Assembly (NCBI GenBank): GCA_030642545.1
Contig: DAOWNP010000174.1
Span: 1-5,544 of the forward strand
Reading direction: 5' to 3'
Source of the DNA: Desulfobacteraceae bacterium
GTDB lineage: Bacteria > Desulfobacterota > Desulfobacteria > Desulfobacterales > DAOWNP01
Length of the DNA: 5,544 nucleotides
Part shown: positions 1-5,525 of the stretch, piece by piece
How positions within the stretch are numbered: position 1 is the stretch's first letter
How the letters are laid out: the number at the start of each line of letters is the position of its first letter
Translations under genes and position numbers: made by a program
The notes under the pieces: model-generated
What the model was told of the DNA's origin: nothing
The model's database searches: none
The model's input: only the letters and a program-made list of their open reading frames with translations

Positions 1-152
1 ACCACAGGCATACGCCGTTGTATTCCGAGGATCAAAATCAATTTTTCAACGCAGAAATTTGGATAAATTGCATTTTGTAACAACCTGACGAGATTCACCC
101 ATTCATCTAACCCCTCAGCTTTACTATCGGTTGTGTATGCGATTTTATGGCT
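1..152. other. Left flank, no gene recognised
   Basis: I cannot assign a gene here. The stretch is about 40% G+C by eye, richer than the rest of the window. On the minus strand the frame of brnA stays open after its TAA all the way to the window edge, about 50 codons. It has no ATG; a GTG at 98-96 with a GAGGGG stretch about 12 bases upstream is the best start. The peptide from that GTG (beginning VNLVRLLQNAIYP) matches no family I know. The plus-strand frames close within 21 to 28 codons. It could be the 5' end of a small gene continuing to the left, a gene remnant, or chance. No tRNA, clear terminator or insertion-sequence end is visible. Confidence 0.3.
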
Positions 153-362
153 TTATACCCATTTCAATTCAGGTTTTTTATGTTTCTGTGCACATTCTAC
201 AAGATAAGAGTTCATAAGATTCTGGTATGGAATGCCTACTTCTTTTGATAATTTTTTAAAATAAGCAATTGTATTTGCTTCAATACGAATTGAAATTTGT
301 TTTTTTACTTTTTTAGCATAAGGATTCTTTATGGATTTGCTAAAATCATATTCCTTTCTCAT
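153..362 (-). CDS. brnA: BrnA-type (CopG-like) antitoxin
   Basis: This 69-residue protein is the likely antitoxin of the BrnT/BrnA type II module. In that family the antitoxin binds and neutralises the toxin and, as a ribbon-helix-helix dimer, represses the shared promoter. Visible features: a basic, polar N-terminus (residues 1-20, with KEYDFSKS and KNPYAKKVKK), a short strand KQISIRI (21-27) that would pair in the dimer sheet and contact DNA, then two helices (about 29-42 and 46-58) around the turn GIPYQNL. It ends in the LKW motif common in antitoxins paired with BrnT. Its first 17 bases overlap the end of brnT. A GGGGG stretch at 375-371, inside brnT and 8 bases before the ATG, is the probable ribosome binding site and suggests translational coupling. 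Family membership is firm from sequence pattern; DNA binding is inferred from the fold. Confidence 0.85.
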   Translation of the reverse strand: MRKEYDFSKSIKNPYAKKVKKQISIRIEANTIAYFKKLSKEVGIPYQNLMNSYLVECAQKHKKPELKWV

Positions 363-651
363 AATAAATACCCCCGTATTGTTTTTGTTCTTTTTTTGAA
401 GCTTTTCTTGCTGAGATTATCCTTATCTCGCTATCTTCATCTTGTACACAGTGAACTACAATTAATATTCTAAGTTTATAGCTAATACCCAATAGCAAAA
501 ATCTTTCCTCTTCCAAAGAGTGATCTGGATCATGCATCAACCTGGCATTATCATCACTAAACACAGAAGTAGCTTCTTCAAAAGAAATTTTATGCTTTAA
601 TAAATTTGTTTTTGCCTTAGTTTTATTCCATGTAAAATGTATCTCTTTCAT
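346..651 (-). CDS. brnT: BrnT-type ribonuclease toxin
   Basis: This 101-residue protein is a BrnT toxin, a family with a RelE-like fold whose characterised member in Brucella is a ribonuclease that blocks translation. Hallmarks appear in order: FTWNKTKAKTNLLKH (residues 6-20, the W-[DN]-x-x-K-A-x-x-N-x-x-KH pattern), ISFEEATSVF (22-31), HDPDHSLEEERF (40-51), LLGIS (53-57), and RIISARKASKKEQKQY (77-92) near the C-terminus. Length is typical and nothing looks truncated, so the toxin is probably intact. The start is secure because the conserved block begins at residue 6 and the next Met is residue 39. It precedes its antitoxin, the usual BrnT-BrnA order. No Shine-Dalgarno sequence is visible before the ATG, and the -10 box ends only 6 bases upstream, so the mRNA may be leaderless. 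Confidence 0.92.
   Translation of the reverse strand: MKEIHFTWNKTKAKTNLLKHKISFEEATSVFSDDNARLMHDPDHSLEEERFLLLGISYKLRILIVVHCVQDEDSEIRIISARKASKKEQKQYGGIYYEKGI
371..375 (-). promoter_or_regulatory. Probable ribosome binding site of brnA
   Basis: A GGGGG run lies inside the 3' end of brnT, 8 bases before the brnA ATG (362-360). It is the only purine-rich, SD-like stretch available there. Because it sits in translated sequence, brnA translation is probably coupled to that of brnT. It is not a strong match to AGGAGG. Confidence 0.45.
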
Positions 652-657
652 AATTAA

Positions 658-685
658 ATTATAATTATAATGTATATAATGTCAA
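658..685 (-). promoter_or_regulatory. brnTA promoter with overlapping palindrome
   Basis: On the minus strand, a perfect -35 box TTGACA (685-680) is followed after 16 bases by a perfect -10 box TATAAT (663-658). A second TATAAT directly precedes it (669-664). Six bases separate the -10 box from the brnT ATG, so the expected start of transcription is at or within a base or two of the A of the ATG. The two -10 copies together form the 14-bp perfect palindrome ATTATAATTATAAT (658-671). This would be a natural operator for the BrnA ribbon-helix-helix dimer, consistent with autoregulation known for this family. AT richness makes some of this symmetry cheap, so the operator role is an inference. 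Confidence 0.65.
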
Positions 686-724
686 TATGAAATTTGGGGA
701 TTTATATTTTTACCTGAAAACCAT

Positions 725-745
725 AACACCATGATTTATGGTGTT
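725..745 (-). terminator. Weak hairpin downstream of the dehydratase gene
   Basis: An 8-bp perfect stem, AACACCAT paired with ATGGTGTT, encloses a 5-base loop. Read on the minus strand it is followed by ATGGTTTTC, giving only a short, interrupted T run. It lies about 95 bases past the stop of the HgdB-like gene and before the brnT promoter, a sensible place to end the operon. As a rho-independent terminator it is weak. Confidence 0.3.
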
Positions 746-757
746 TAGGAACGTATT

Positions 758-796
758 AATAGCTAAATATGTATAAGGCAGAGATATTTAGCTATT
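758..796. repeat. 13-bp perfect inverted repeat, possible terminator
   Basis: AATAGCTAAATAT (758-770) and its exact complement ATATTTAGCTATT (784-796) flank a 13-base loop. The stem is AT-rich apart from one GC pair of steps. On the plus strand it runs into TTTTT, like an intrinsic terminator, but no plus-strand gene lies upstream in the window. On the minus strand it begins about 40 bases after the dehydratase stop and lacks a trailing T run. It may serve as a transcript-end stabiliser, a bidirectional terminator or a protein site; the sequence does not decide. Confidence 0.45.
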
Positions 797-838
797 TTTG
801 TAAGATATCACATTATTTAGAAGCAAAAACAAAATATT

Positions 839-2203
839 TTATCTGCTTTTTTGTTCTCTTATCCTTTTAGCCTGAACAGCAATAGTATCTAACAACCGCC
901 GTTGATTTGCTGATATAGCAGGAGCCTCACAATCTATAACTGCAAATGGTATATCAGCTTTATTTGCCATGGGTCTTATAATTGATTGAGAATTCATAGC
1001 AGGCTGACAATTAAAAGAATCAACATTTATCAAACCATCAAACACACCATCTTCTATTGATGCTATATATCTTCCAGTAGTTATACAGGTTTCATTAAAT
1101 CCATTATTACAGGTAAATTCATGTCCTGCTTTTGCCATTCTTTCAGTAGATACATATTTATCATAAAGCAGTCCTGATTTACCTGCTGTTTTACGTAAAT
1201 AATTAGCAATAAAAGTCAAACCTTTCAAATGACAATAGGCTCGCAAAGCTGTAAGCCCTTCTTTTCTGGTTTGATTATCTTTCATCATTGATAATAAAAG
1301 AGGCAAAAATTTAAACTGTTCCTCTGGCGTTAACCTGCCATTTTTAAAACCATATCTTATAACAGATTCAGATGTAAGCCAGCCCAAACCTTCACTAAAA
1401 TCTACTACTTTGGGAATAATCCCTCTTTTTTCAAAAAATTCTGTTATTGGACCGTGAATAAACATTACGTTTAATCCTCCAAAAAGCAGTACCTTTGGAG
1501 TATTTTCAAGACTATCTTTTAGTATAATTCCTGAACAATTCTCAGCCCATATTTTTAAAGCTTTTATCAAAGCTTTAATCCCCAAACGGGCACTTTTTAT
1601 GACAGCTTCTGTCTCTTTTTCAAATTGTTCAATCCCCTGCTCCCTGTATAAGGCAAGACATCTTACAGTTGTTTCAGCTTCATCCAAAATATCTCCGACA
1701 ACAGCAGCTGCACCAAGATCTGCCGCAAGACTGTCTCCCTGACCCAGAAAATTATTTTTAAAATTAGGATTAGTTAGAAACAAAACATCTTCACAGTTAG
1801 TTCTTTTAGCAAATGTATCCCATACCACAGGCCATGCACCATTCTGGCACGGTCCGTCCTGGTCTAAGCTATAATATAAGGTTACTTCATCTTTATTACG
1901 CTTATTACACATATCAAAATATGTAGCTCCTGTTAAAGATATAGCTGGCAGACACTCTCTTCCAGAGCACAATTTTTTTGCATAATTAAGTGTATTCATA
2001 TCTGTTTTACCTGAAGATCTGAATGTCCATCCTCTTGCTTCAAACATACTCCCTAAAAGCCTTGATGTTATATCACTGGTACTGATAGGCCAGACATGTA
2101 CAACATTTGGATCATCATATTCTATTCTATTTCCCTTGCTATCAATAATATATTTAAAATCAGCAGAAAGCCTTACCCGCTTATCTTTAATATTAATTTC
2201 CAT
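839..2203 (-). CDS. HgdB-like iron-sulfur protein, 2-hydroxyacyl-CoA dehydratase/double-cubane related
   Basis: This 454-residue protein matches the C-terminal part of the long (about 1400-residue) acyl-CoA dehydratase activase-related proteins, which resembles HgdB-type dehydratase subunits and double-cubane cluster proteins. Such proteins hold Fe-S clusters and take single electrons from an ATP-hydrolysing activator. Visible in order: VHVWPIS near 35-41; CSGRECLP (79-86) with Cys79 and Cys84; QDGPCQNGAW (115-124) with Cys119, equivalent to the family's GPCRFGQY; a helical region 170-225; HEFTCNNGFNETC (361-373) with Cys365 and Cys373; and FNCQPAMNSQ (397-406) with Cys399, the family's FNCxP block. 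No signal peptide or membrane segment, so cytoplasmic. The start is fixed by AGGAGG 9 bases upstream. It follows the activase gene by 2 bp and must be cotranscribed. Substrate cannot be read from sequence. Cluster type is inferred. Confidence 0.85.
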   Translation of the reverse strand: MEINIKDKRVRLSADFKYIIDSKGNRIEYDDPNVVHVWPISTSDITSRLLGSMFEARGWTFRSSGKTDMNTLNYAKKLCSGRECLPAISLTGATYFDMCNKRNKDEVTLYYSLDQDGPCQNGAWPVVWDTFAKRTNCEDVLFLTNPNFKNNFLGQGDSLAADLGAAAVVGDILDEAETTVRCLALYREQGIEQFEKETEAVIKSARLGIKALIKALKIWAENCSGIILKDSLENTPKVLLFGGLNVMFIHGPITEFFEKRGIIPKVVDFSEGLGWLTSESVIRYGFKNGRLTPEEQFKFLPLLLSMMKDNQTRKEGLTALRAYCHLKGLTFIANYLRKTAGKSGLLYDKYVSTERMAKAGHEFTCNNGFNETCITTGRYIASIEDGVFDGLINVDSFNCQPAMNSQSIIRPMANKADIPFAVIDCEAPAISANQRRLLDTIAVQAKRIREQKSR

Positions 2204-2205
2204 AA

Positions 2206-5175
2206 TTACACTCCTCCTGCTGCTGCTACAAGATTATTTTGATTTTTCGCACTGTTTTGCCTTCTACGCTCTTCTACAATATCTAAAAAAGCCCCAACTC
2301 TTGTTTCAAAACCAGCATGTGCTGTATGAGAATCAATTTCAAGATAACAAAATGTCTCTCCTGCCATATCTTGTCTTATAAGATGATAAATACTTGCATC
2401 AGGGCCACATGAAAAGCATGATACAAGACAAAGAAAAAGATTTTCCTGAACTTTTACATAAGATACAGCATTCATAATATCCTGGGTAAAATTCCACACA
2501 TTTCTGGGATGTTGAACTAAATTTGCACTTAATTTTGGTAAAATATCAGCAGAAACAACATGATACCCCCTGCTTGTAATTTTTCTCGGAAGACTTAAAT
2601 TCATCTCAGAAGAATTAGTAGTATATGGCCTTCCTGCAATAATTACAGCCGGCTCATCGCCTATTTCGTTTAAGATTTTTTTACCAAGTTTTATGGATTC
2701 AGCTATATACTGATCATAATACTCTTTTGCTGTTTTCCATGCTTTTTTTGCCTTTTTCTTTGATATACCTAATACTATACCAAGGTTAACTATCTCTTTT
2801 AAACTGGTTTTTAATAAGTGTTTTGAAAAACCTATCTGAGGAGCTAATATTTTATCTGCTGCAGATTCAAAAGCACCTTTTATAACATCAGAAATAATGG
2901 TTGTAGTCGGACAGGTATAACTGTGAAGCATATCTTTTTGAATATCAAATTCCATTACCCGTGGAAGCAGAATATAATCTACATTCTTTGACAAAAGATC
3001 GTAAACTGCTCCATGAACAACTTCGCATGGATAACAAAGAGCTGTTCTTGTTTTTGTATTACCTGTTTTAGATATCTGAGACAAAACCATATTATAACCA
3101 AGCTCATTTATAAGTCTGGCATAAAACGGAAACAGAGCAAAAGTTGTTAATGCCATAGGAAGACCAATAATACCAGCAGGATTTTCAAGAGGCTTTGGGC
3201 AAAATTCTTCAAACATAAGCTTGTTTGCCATATCTACATAATTACGTCCCTCTTTTCTATCTTTTCCTGAATGTCTTTTTAAATCAAATTTTGAGCAAAG
3301 TCCACCAAACGGGTATACTTTCCCCCTTATAGAAATTTTCTGAATTTCACATCTGTTTTCGCAGGATACACATTTAAATGTTCCTTTTATCTCCATATCT
3401 CCAATAACAAGATCATCAAGAGAATATATTTTTTCTTCAACATCACCATCTTTTAACTGATCGACAATCATCAAAGCAACCCCGACACACCCCATCAATT
3501 CAGGATGCTTTGGTACCACAATTTTTTTTTGTATTCTTTGTGCCATAGCCAAAGCAACAGATCTGTTTAAAGCAACTCCTCCCTGAAAAAGCACAACATC
3601 TCCTACATTTCTTACTCCAACTATTCTTGAAATATAATTATCAGCTATTGAATAAACAAGACCTGCAATAACATCATTTTGATTAGCTCCTTGCTGAAGT
3701 GCATTTCTAAGATCAGTATTTATAAATGCAGCACATCTTTCCCCAAAAGCTATTGGATTATCACTTTTTTCTGCAGCAGCGCTTATCTTTTTCATTTCAA
3801 CACCCATATCAACAGAAGCTGATTCTTCAAGAAAGCTTCCTGTTCCTGCAGAACATCCCTCATTCATGGCATAATCAACTGGAACACCATTTAAAAAAGA
3901 AATAAATTTTGAATCCTGACCTCCTATTTCAAAAACAGTATCTACATCAGGAATTTCATCTGCTGCTGCACGACCATGCGCAAGTATTTCATTAAAACTC
4001 AAACAATTATCAAGATAAACAGAAACCATCTCTCGCCCTGAACCTGTAACTCCTGCCTGGATAATTTTAATTTTCTTGCCACTACTCTCATTTATTAACT
4101 CTTTTATACATTCTTTTACAGCATTAACAGGATTACCATGTGTTCTTAAATAACATTCTGCATCTACAGACCTGTTTTCTACATTAAACAACAATGCTTT
4201 AGTGGTTGTAGATCCTGCATCAACCCCAAGAATATATTTACCATCTGTTTTCACCTGTCGGTTTTCATTAACACAAACTCTGTAATCCAAAAGAGATTCA
4301 GCCTCTTTTAAAGAGGATAATTTATCAAAAAAAACATCGCCTTTATTAATCAGTTTATCAATATCTGTAAGTTCTACACACTCTTTTTCTTCATTAGCAT
4401 ATAAAGCTGCACCAAAAGCTTCTAAATAAGAACTCTGATCTAACACAGTAATATTTGAATCTTTTAATAACTGTTTAAGATTTTTAATGAACGGTCTGTT
4501 TAAAGTAACACCGCCTGAAACCACAATATTTTTCGCAGGCCACTGAGCAAGATCAATCATTTTTACAATTTTCTTTGCCAAATCATAAACAAGAGATTTT
4601 GCGATATCACCTGGAAGACACTCTCCTTTGTTTAATTTATGAGTAGCATCTGATTTACAATGAACAGAACATCTTGTAGCAAGCGGAACCAGTTTCCCTG
4701 TTTCACATAATTCTAACCCCTCAGCGAGGGTCAGATTCATTCTTTGTAATTGCTGCACAACAAATTCGCCTGTTCCTGCAGCACATTTAGATGACGAAAT
4801 AATATTTTTAATAAGCCCGTCTTTTAATGTATATACACTAAAAGTCTCTCCTCCGAGAGAAAGAAGAATATCAGGTTTTATATTATTAAATGATAATGCT
4901 TTTTCCATACACTCTGTTTCAGAACGATAAGGGAGATCAAACATAACTTTGGCAGAAGGACCTGTTACAATCATTTTTGATTTTTCGCTATTTATCCCAT
5001 ATTTACTAAAAAGTTCTTTAACTGTTCTTTTAGGATCGCCTCCATGCCTTATTATTTTTACAATATCGTCATTGCTCTCTTTTGTCATTCTGACCCATTT
5101 AACAGATACAGCCCCTATTTCCAATCCATCATAAAAAGGTTGATGCTGCTTCTCAGATCCTTTCAAATCTGTCAT
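2206..5175 (-). CDS. Two-domain BcrAD/BadFG-type acyl-CoA dehydratase activase with DUF2229 region
   Basis: A 989-residue cytoplasmic protein of the 2-hydroxyacyl-CoA dehydratase activator superfamily (HgdC/BcrA/BadF ATPases), which couple ATP hydrolysis to one-electron transfer from a [4Fe-4S] cluster. Domain 1 (about 16-262) has cluster cysteines in KCAAGTG (Cys131) and ATRCSVHC (Cys169, Cys173) but altered nucleotide motifs. Domain 2 (about 314-574) has canonical GVDAGSTTTK (317-326), EIGGQD (416-421), GCSAGTG (Cys441), FGERC (Cys481) and QGGVALN. Then comes a Cys knot (Cys602, 605, 609, 627), a DUF2229-like segment (665-880; ALCYPCEVVHGA with Cys714 and Cys717) and a tail with CLVSCFSCGPDA (Cys916, 920, 923) and DSHTAHAGFETRVGAF. 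Known homologues usually continue into the HgdB-like part, here encoded by the next gene. I chose the ATG at 5175, with AGGGAG 6 bases upstream, over an in-frame TTG at 5232 whose extra 19 codons translate homopolymers. Physiological substrate unknown. Confidence 0.88.
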   Translation of the reverse strand: MTDLKGSEKQHQPFYDGLEIGAVSVKWVRMTKESNDDIVKIIRHGGDPKRTVKELFSKYGINSEKSKMIVTGPSAKVMFDLPYRSETECMEKALSFNNIKPDILLSLGGETFSVYTLKDGLIKNIISSSKCAAGTGEFVVQQLQRMNLTLAEGLELCETGKLVPLATRCSVHCKSDATHKLNKGECLPGDIAKSLVYDLAKKIVKMIDLAQWPAKNIVVSGGVTLNRPFIKNLKQLLKDSNITVLDQSSYLEAFGAALYANEEKECVELTDIDKLINKGDVFFDKLSSLKEAESLLDYRVCVNENRQVKTDGKYILGVDAGSTTTKALLFNVENRSVDAECYLRTHGNPVNAVKECIKELINESSGKKIKIIQAGVTGSGREMVSVYLDNCLSFNEILAHGRAAADEIPDVDTVFEIGGQDSKFISFLNGVPVDYAMNEGCSAGTGSFLEESASVDMGVEMKKISAAAEKSDNPIAFGERCAAFINTDLRNALQQGANQNDVIAGLVYSIADNYISRIVGVRNVGDVVLFQGGVALNRSVALAMAQRIQKKIVVPKHPELMGCVGVALMIVDQLKDGDVEEKIYSLDDLVIGDMEIKGTFKCVSCENRCEIQKISIRGKVYPFGGLCSKFDLKRHSGKDRKEGRNYVDMANKLMFEEFCPKPLENPAGIIGLPMALTTFALFPFYARLINELGYNMVLSQISKTGNTKTRTALCYPCEVVHGAVYDLLSKNVDYILLPRVMEFDIQKDMLHSYTCPTTTIISDVIKGAFESAADKILAPQIGFSKHLLKTSLKEIVNLGIVLGISKKKAKKAWKTAKEYYDQYIAESIKLGKKILNEIGDEPAVIIAGRPYTTNSSEMNLSLPRKITSRGYHVVSADILPKLSANLVQHPRNVWNFTQDIMNAVSYVKVQENLFLCLVSCFSCGPDASIYHLIRQDMAGETFCYLEIDSHTAHAGFETRVGAFLDIVEERRRQNSAKNQNNLVAAAGGV
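2213..2218 (-). promoter_or_regulatory. Strong ribosome binding site inside the activase 3' end
   Basis: A perfect AGGAGG lies 9 bases before the ATG of the HgdB-like gene (2203-2201). It is part of the codons for the Ala-Gly-Gly-Val end of the activase, whose TAA (2208-2206) lies 2 bases before that ATG. The layout shows that the second protein is started independently but coupled to translation of the first, and argues against a sequencing frameshift as the cause of the split. Confidence 0.85.
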
Positions 5176-5181
5176 AATACG

Positions 5182-5187
5182 CTCCCT
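5182..5187 (-). promoter_or_regulatory. Ribosome binding site of the activase gene
   Basis: AGGGAG lies 6 bases before the ATG at 5175-5173. It supports that ATG as the start instead of the upstream in-frame TTG at 5232, which has no purine-rich site before it. The T9/G10 tract ends one base (a C) upstream of this site, so tract length could affect ribosome access. Confidence 0.7.
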
Positions 5188-5188
5188 G

Positions 5189-5207
5189 CCCCCCCCCCAA
5201 AAAAAAA
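5189..5207 (-). repeat. T9-G10 homopolymer tract in the activase 5' leader
   Basis: On the transcribed strand, nine T residues (5207-5199) run directly into ten G residues (5198-5189), followed by C and then the ribosome binding site. Long G runs are prone to slipped-strand length change. The tract lies in untranslated leader between the predicted promoter and the ATG if the 5175 start is right. A regulatory or phase-variable role is inferred; a miscounted run is also possible. Confidence 0.8.
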
Positions 5208-5265
5208 TAGGGAAATAAAATAATAAATGCAAATTAATTACTATTTGAAATTAAATATAAACTCA

Positions 5266-5298
5266 TTTTGTTAAATATTTAGTATTATTTTAACAAAA
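5266..5298. promoter_or_regulatory. 10-bp inverted repeat over the activase promoter start region
   Basis: TTTTGTTAAA (5266-5275) and its exact complement TTTAACAAAA (5289-5298) flank 13 bases. The right arm overlaps the -10 region of the minus-strand promoter, and the left arm falls close to the expected transcription start. Arm centres are 23 bp apart, about two turns of helix, as expected for a dimeric repressor. The core TTGTTAA recurs at 5441-5447 and 5464-5470. The bound regulator is unknown. Confidence 0.5.
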
Positions 5299-5313
5299 GA
5301 AAAATATTGTCAA
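5284..5313 (-). promoter_or_regulatory. Predicted promoter of the activase operon
   Basis: On the minus strand, a perfect -35 TTGACA (5313-5308) is followed by either TAAAAT (5292-5287, 15-base spacer) or AATAAT (5289-5284, 18-base spacer). The predicted start of transcription near 5280-5276 leaves a leader of about 100 bases before the activase ATG. The -10 match is imperfect and AT-rich DNA offers many of them, so the -35 carries most of the weight. Confidence 0.5.
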
Positions 5314-5356
5314 GCTTATAACATATGAATTTTATCATAACAGATAAATCTTTTCC

Positions 5357-5385
5357 TTGACAAAAATTTTATTATTAATTAATAC
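5357..5385 (+). promoter_or_regulatory. Predicted divergent promoter reading to the right
   Basis: On the plus strand, a perfect -35 TTGACA (5357-5362) is followed after exactly 17 bases by TAATAC (5380-5385), a good -10. It points out of the window, so it should serve a plus-strand gene starting beyond 5544, with a leader of at least 150 bases. That leader would contain the 23-bp tandem repeat and the 16-bp palindrome. Confidence 0.55.
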
Positions 5386-5427
5386 TTTTAATATATAAAG
5401 TTAAAATCAACTCTTAATACTAGATTT

Positions 5428-5473
5428 ATGAATATCTGTATTGTTAATTTACGAATATCTGTATTGTTAATTT
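5428..5473. repeat. Tandem 23-bp direct repeat, two copies
   Basis: Positions 5428-5450 and 5451-5473 are the same 23-bp unit (core GAATATCTGTATTGTTAATT) with a single difference at the second base, T versus C. Another 4 bases to the left (ATTT) also match. Each copy carries one TTGTTAA. It is non-coding and lies between the plus-strand promoter and the window end. It could be a pair of regulator sites or a recent slippage duplication. Confidence 0.9.
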
Positions 5474-5509
5474 TTTATAGATGAACGTTGATCATTGATG
5501 CTATTATCT

Positions 5510-5525
5510 GTTTAGTAAACTAAAC
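5510..5525. promoter_or_regulatory. 16-bp palindrome, likely operator
   Basis: GTTTAGT (5510-5516) and ACTAAAC (5519-5525) are exact complements around a 2-base centre AA. Size and symmetry suit an operator for a small dimeric regulator such as a TetR- or MarR-type protein. It is followed within 20 bases by AAGG at the window end (5541-5544), which may be the start of a ribosome binding site. The bound protein is unknown. Confidence 0.5.

Noticed and set aside
76..134. Integron attC-like site after the toxin-antitoxin pair
   Set aside because: There is an ACAACC/GGTTGT pair and one GTTRRRY match on the minus strand, but the two required boxes do not pair with each other and there is no proper stem arrangement.
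2136..2381. Plus-strand 81-codon frame
   Set aside because: It lies opposite the conserved junction of the activase and dehydratase genes, has low-complexity Leu/Ile content and no family resemblance.
3522..3530. A9 run (coding strand) inside the activase as a slippage site
   Set aside because: It reads normally as Gln-Lys-Lys-Ile within a conserved stretch; A runs of this size are expected in AT-rich genes. Slippage is possible but nothing supports it.
4302..4316. CCTCTTTTAAAGAGG hairpin
   Set aside because: It sits inside the linker between the two ATPase domains, in frame, with no sign of gene interruption; probably a chance palindrome.
4949..5134. Plus-strand 61-codon frame
   Set aside because: It lies opposite the conserved first ATPase domain; its hydrophobic look comes from the antisense of charged codons.
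5176..5232. TTG start adding 19 residues to the activase
   Set aside because: The extra codons translate the T9/G10 tract and AT-rich leader, there is no ribosome binding site before the TTG, and the ATG at 5175 has AGGGAG 6 bases upstream.
5428..5484. 18-codon ATG frame that could be a leader peptide
   Set aside because: It has no ribosome binding site and is simply the translation of the 23-bp tandem repeat.
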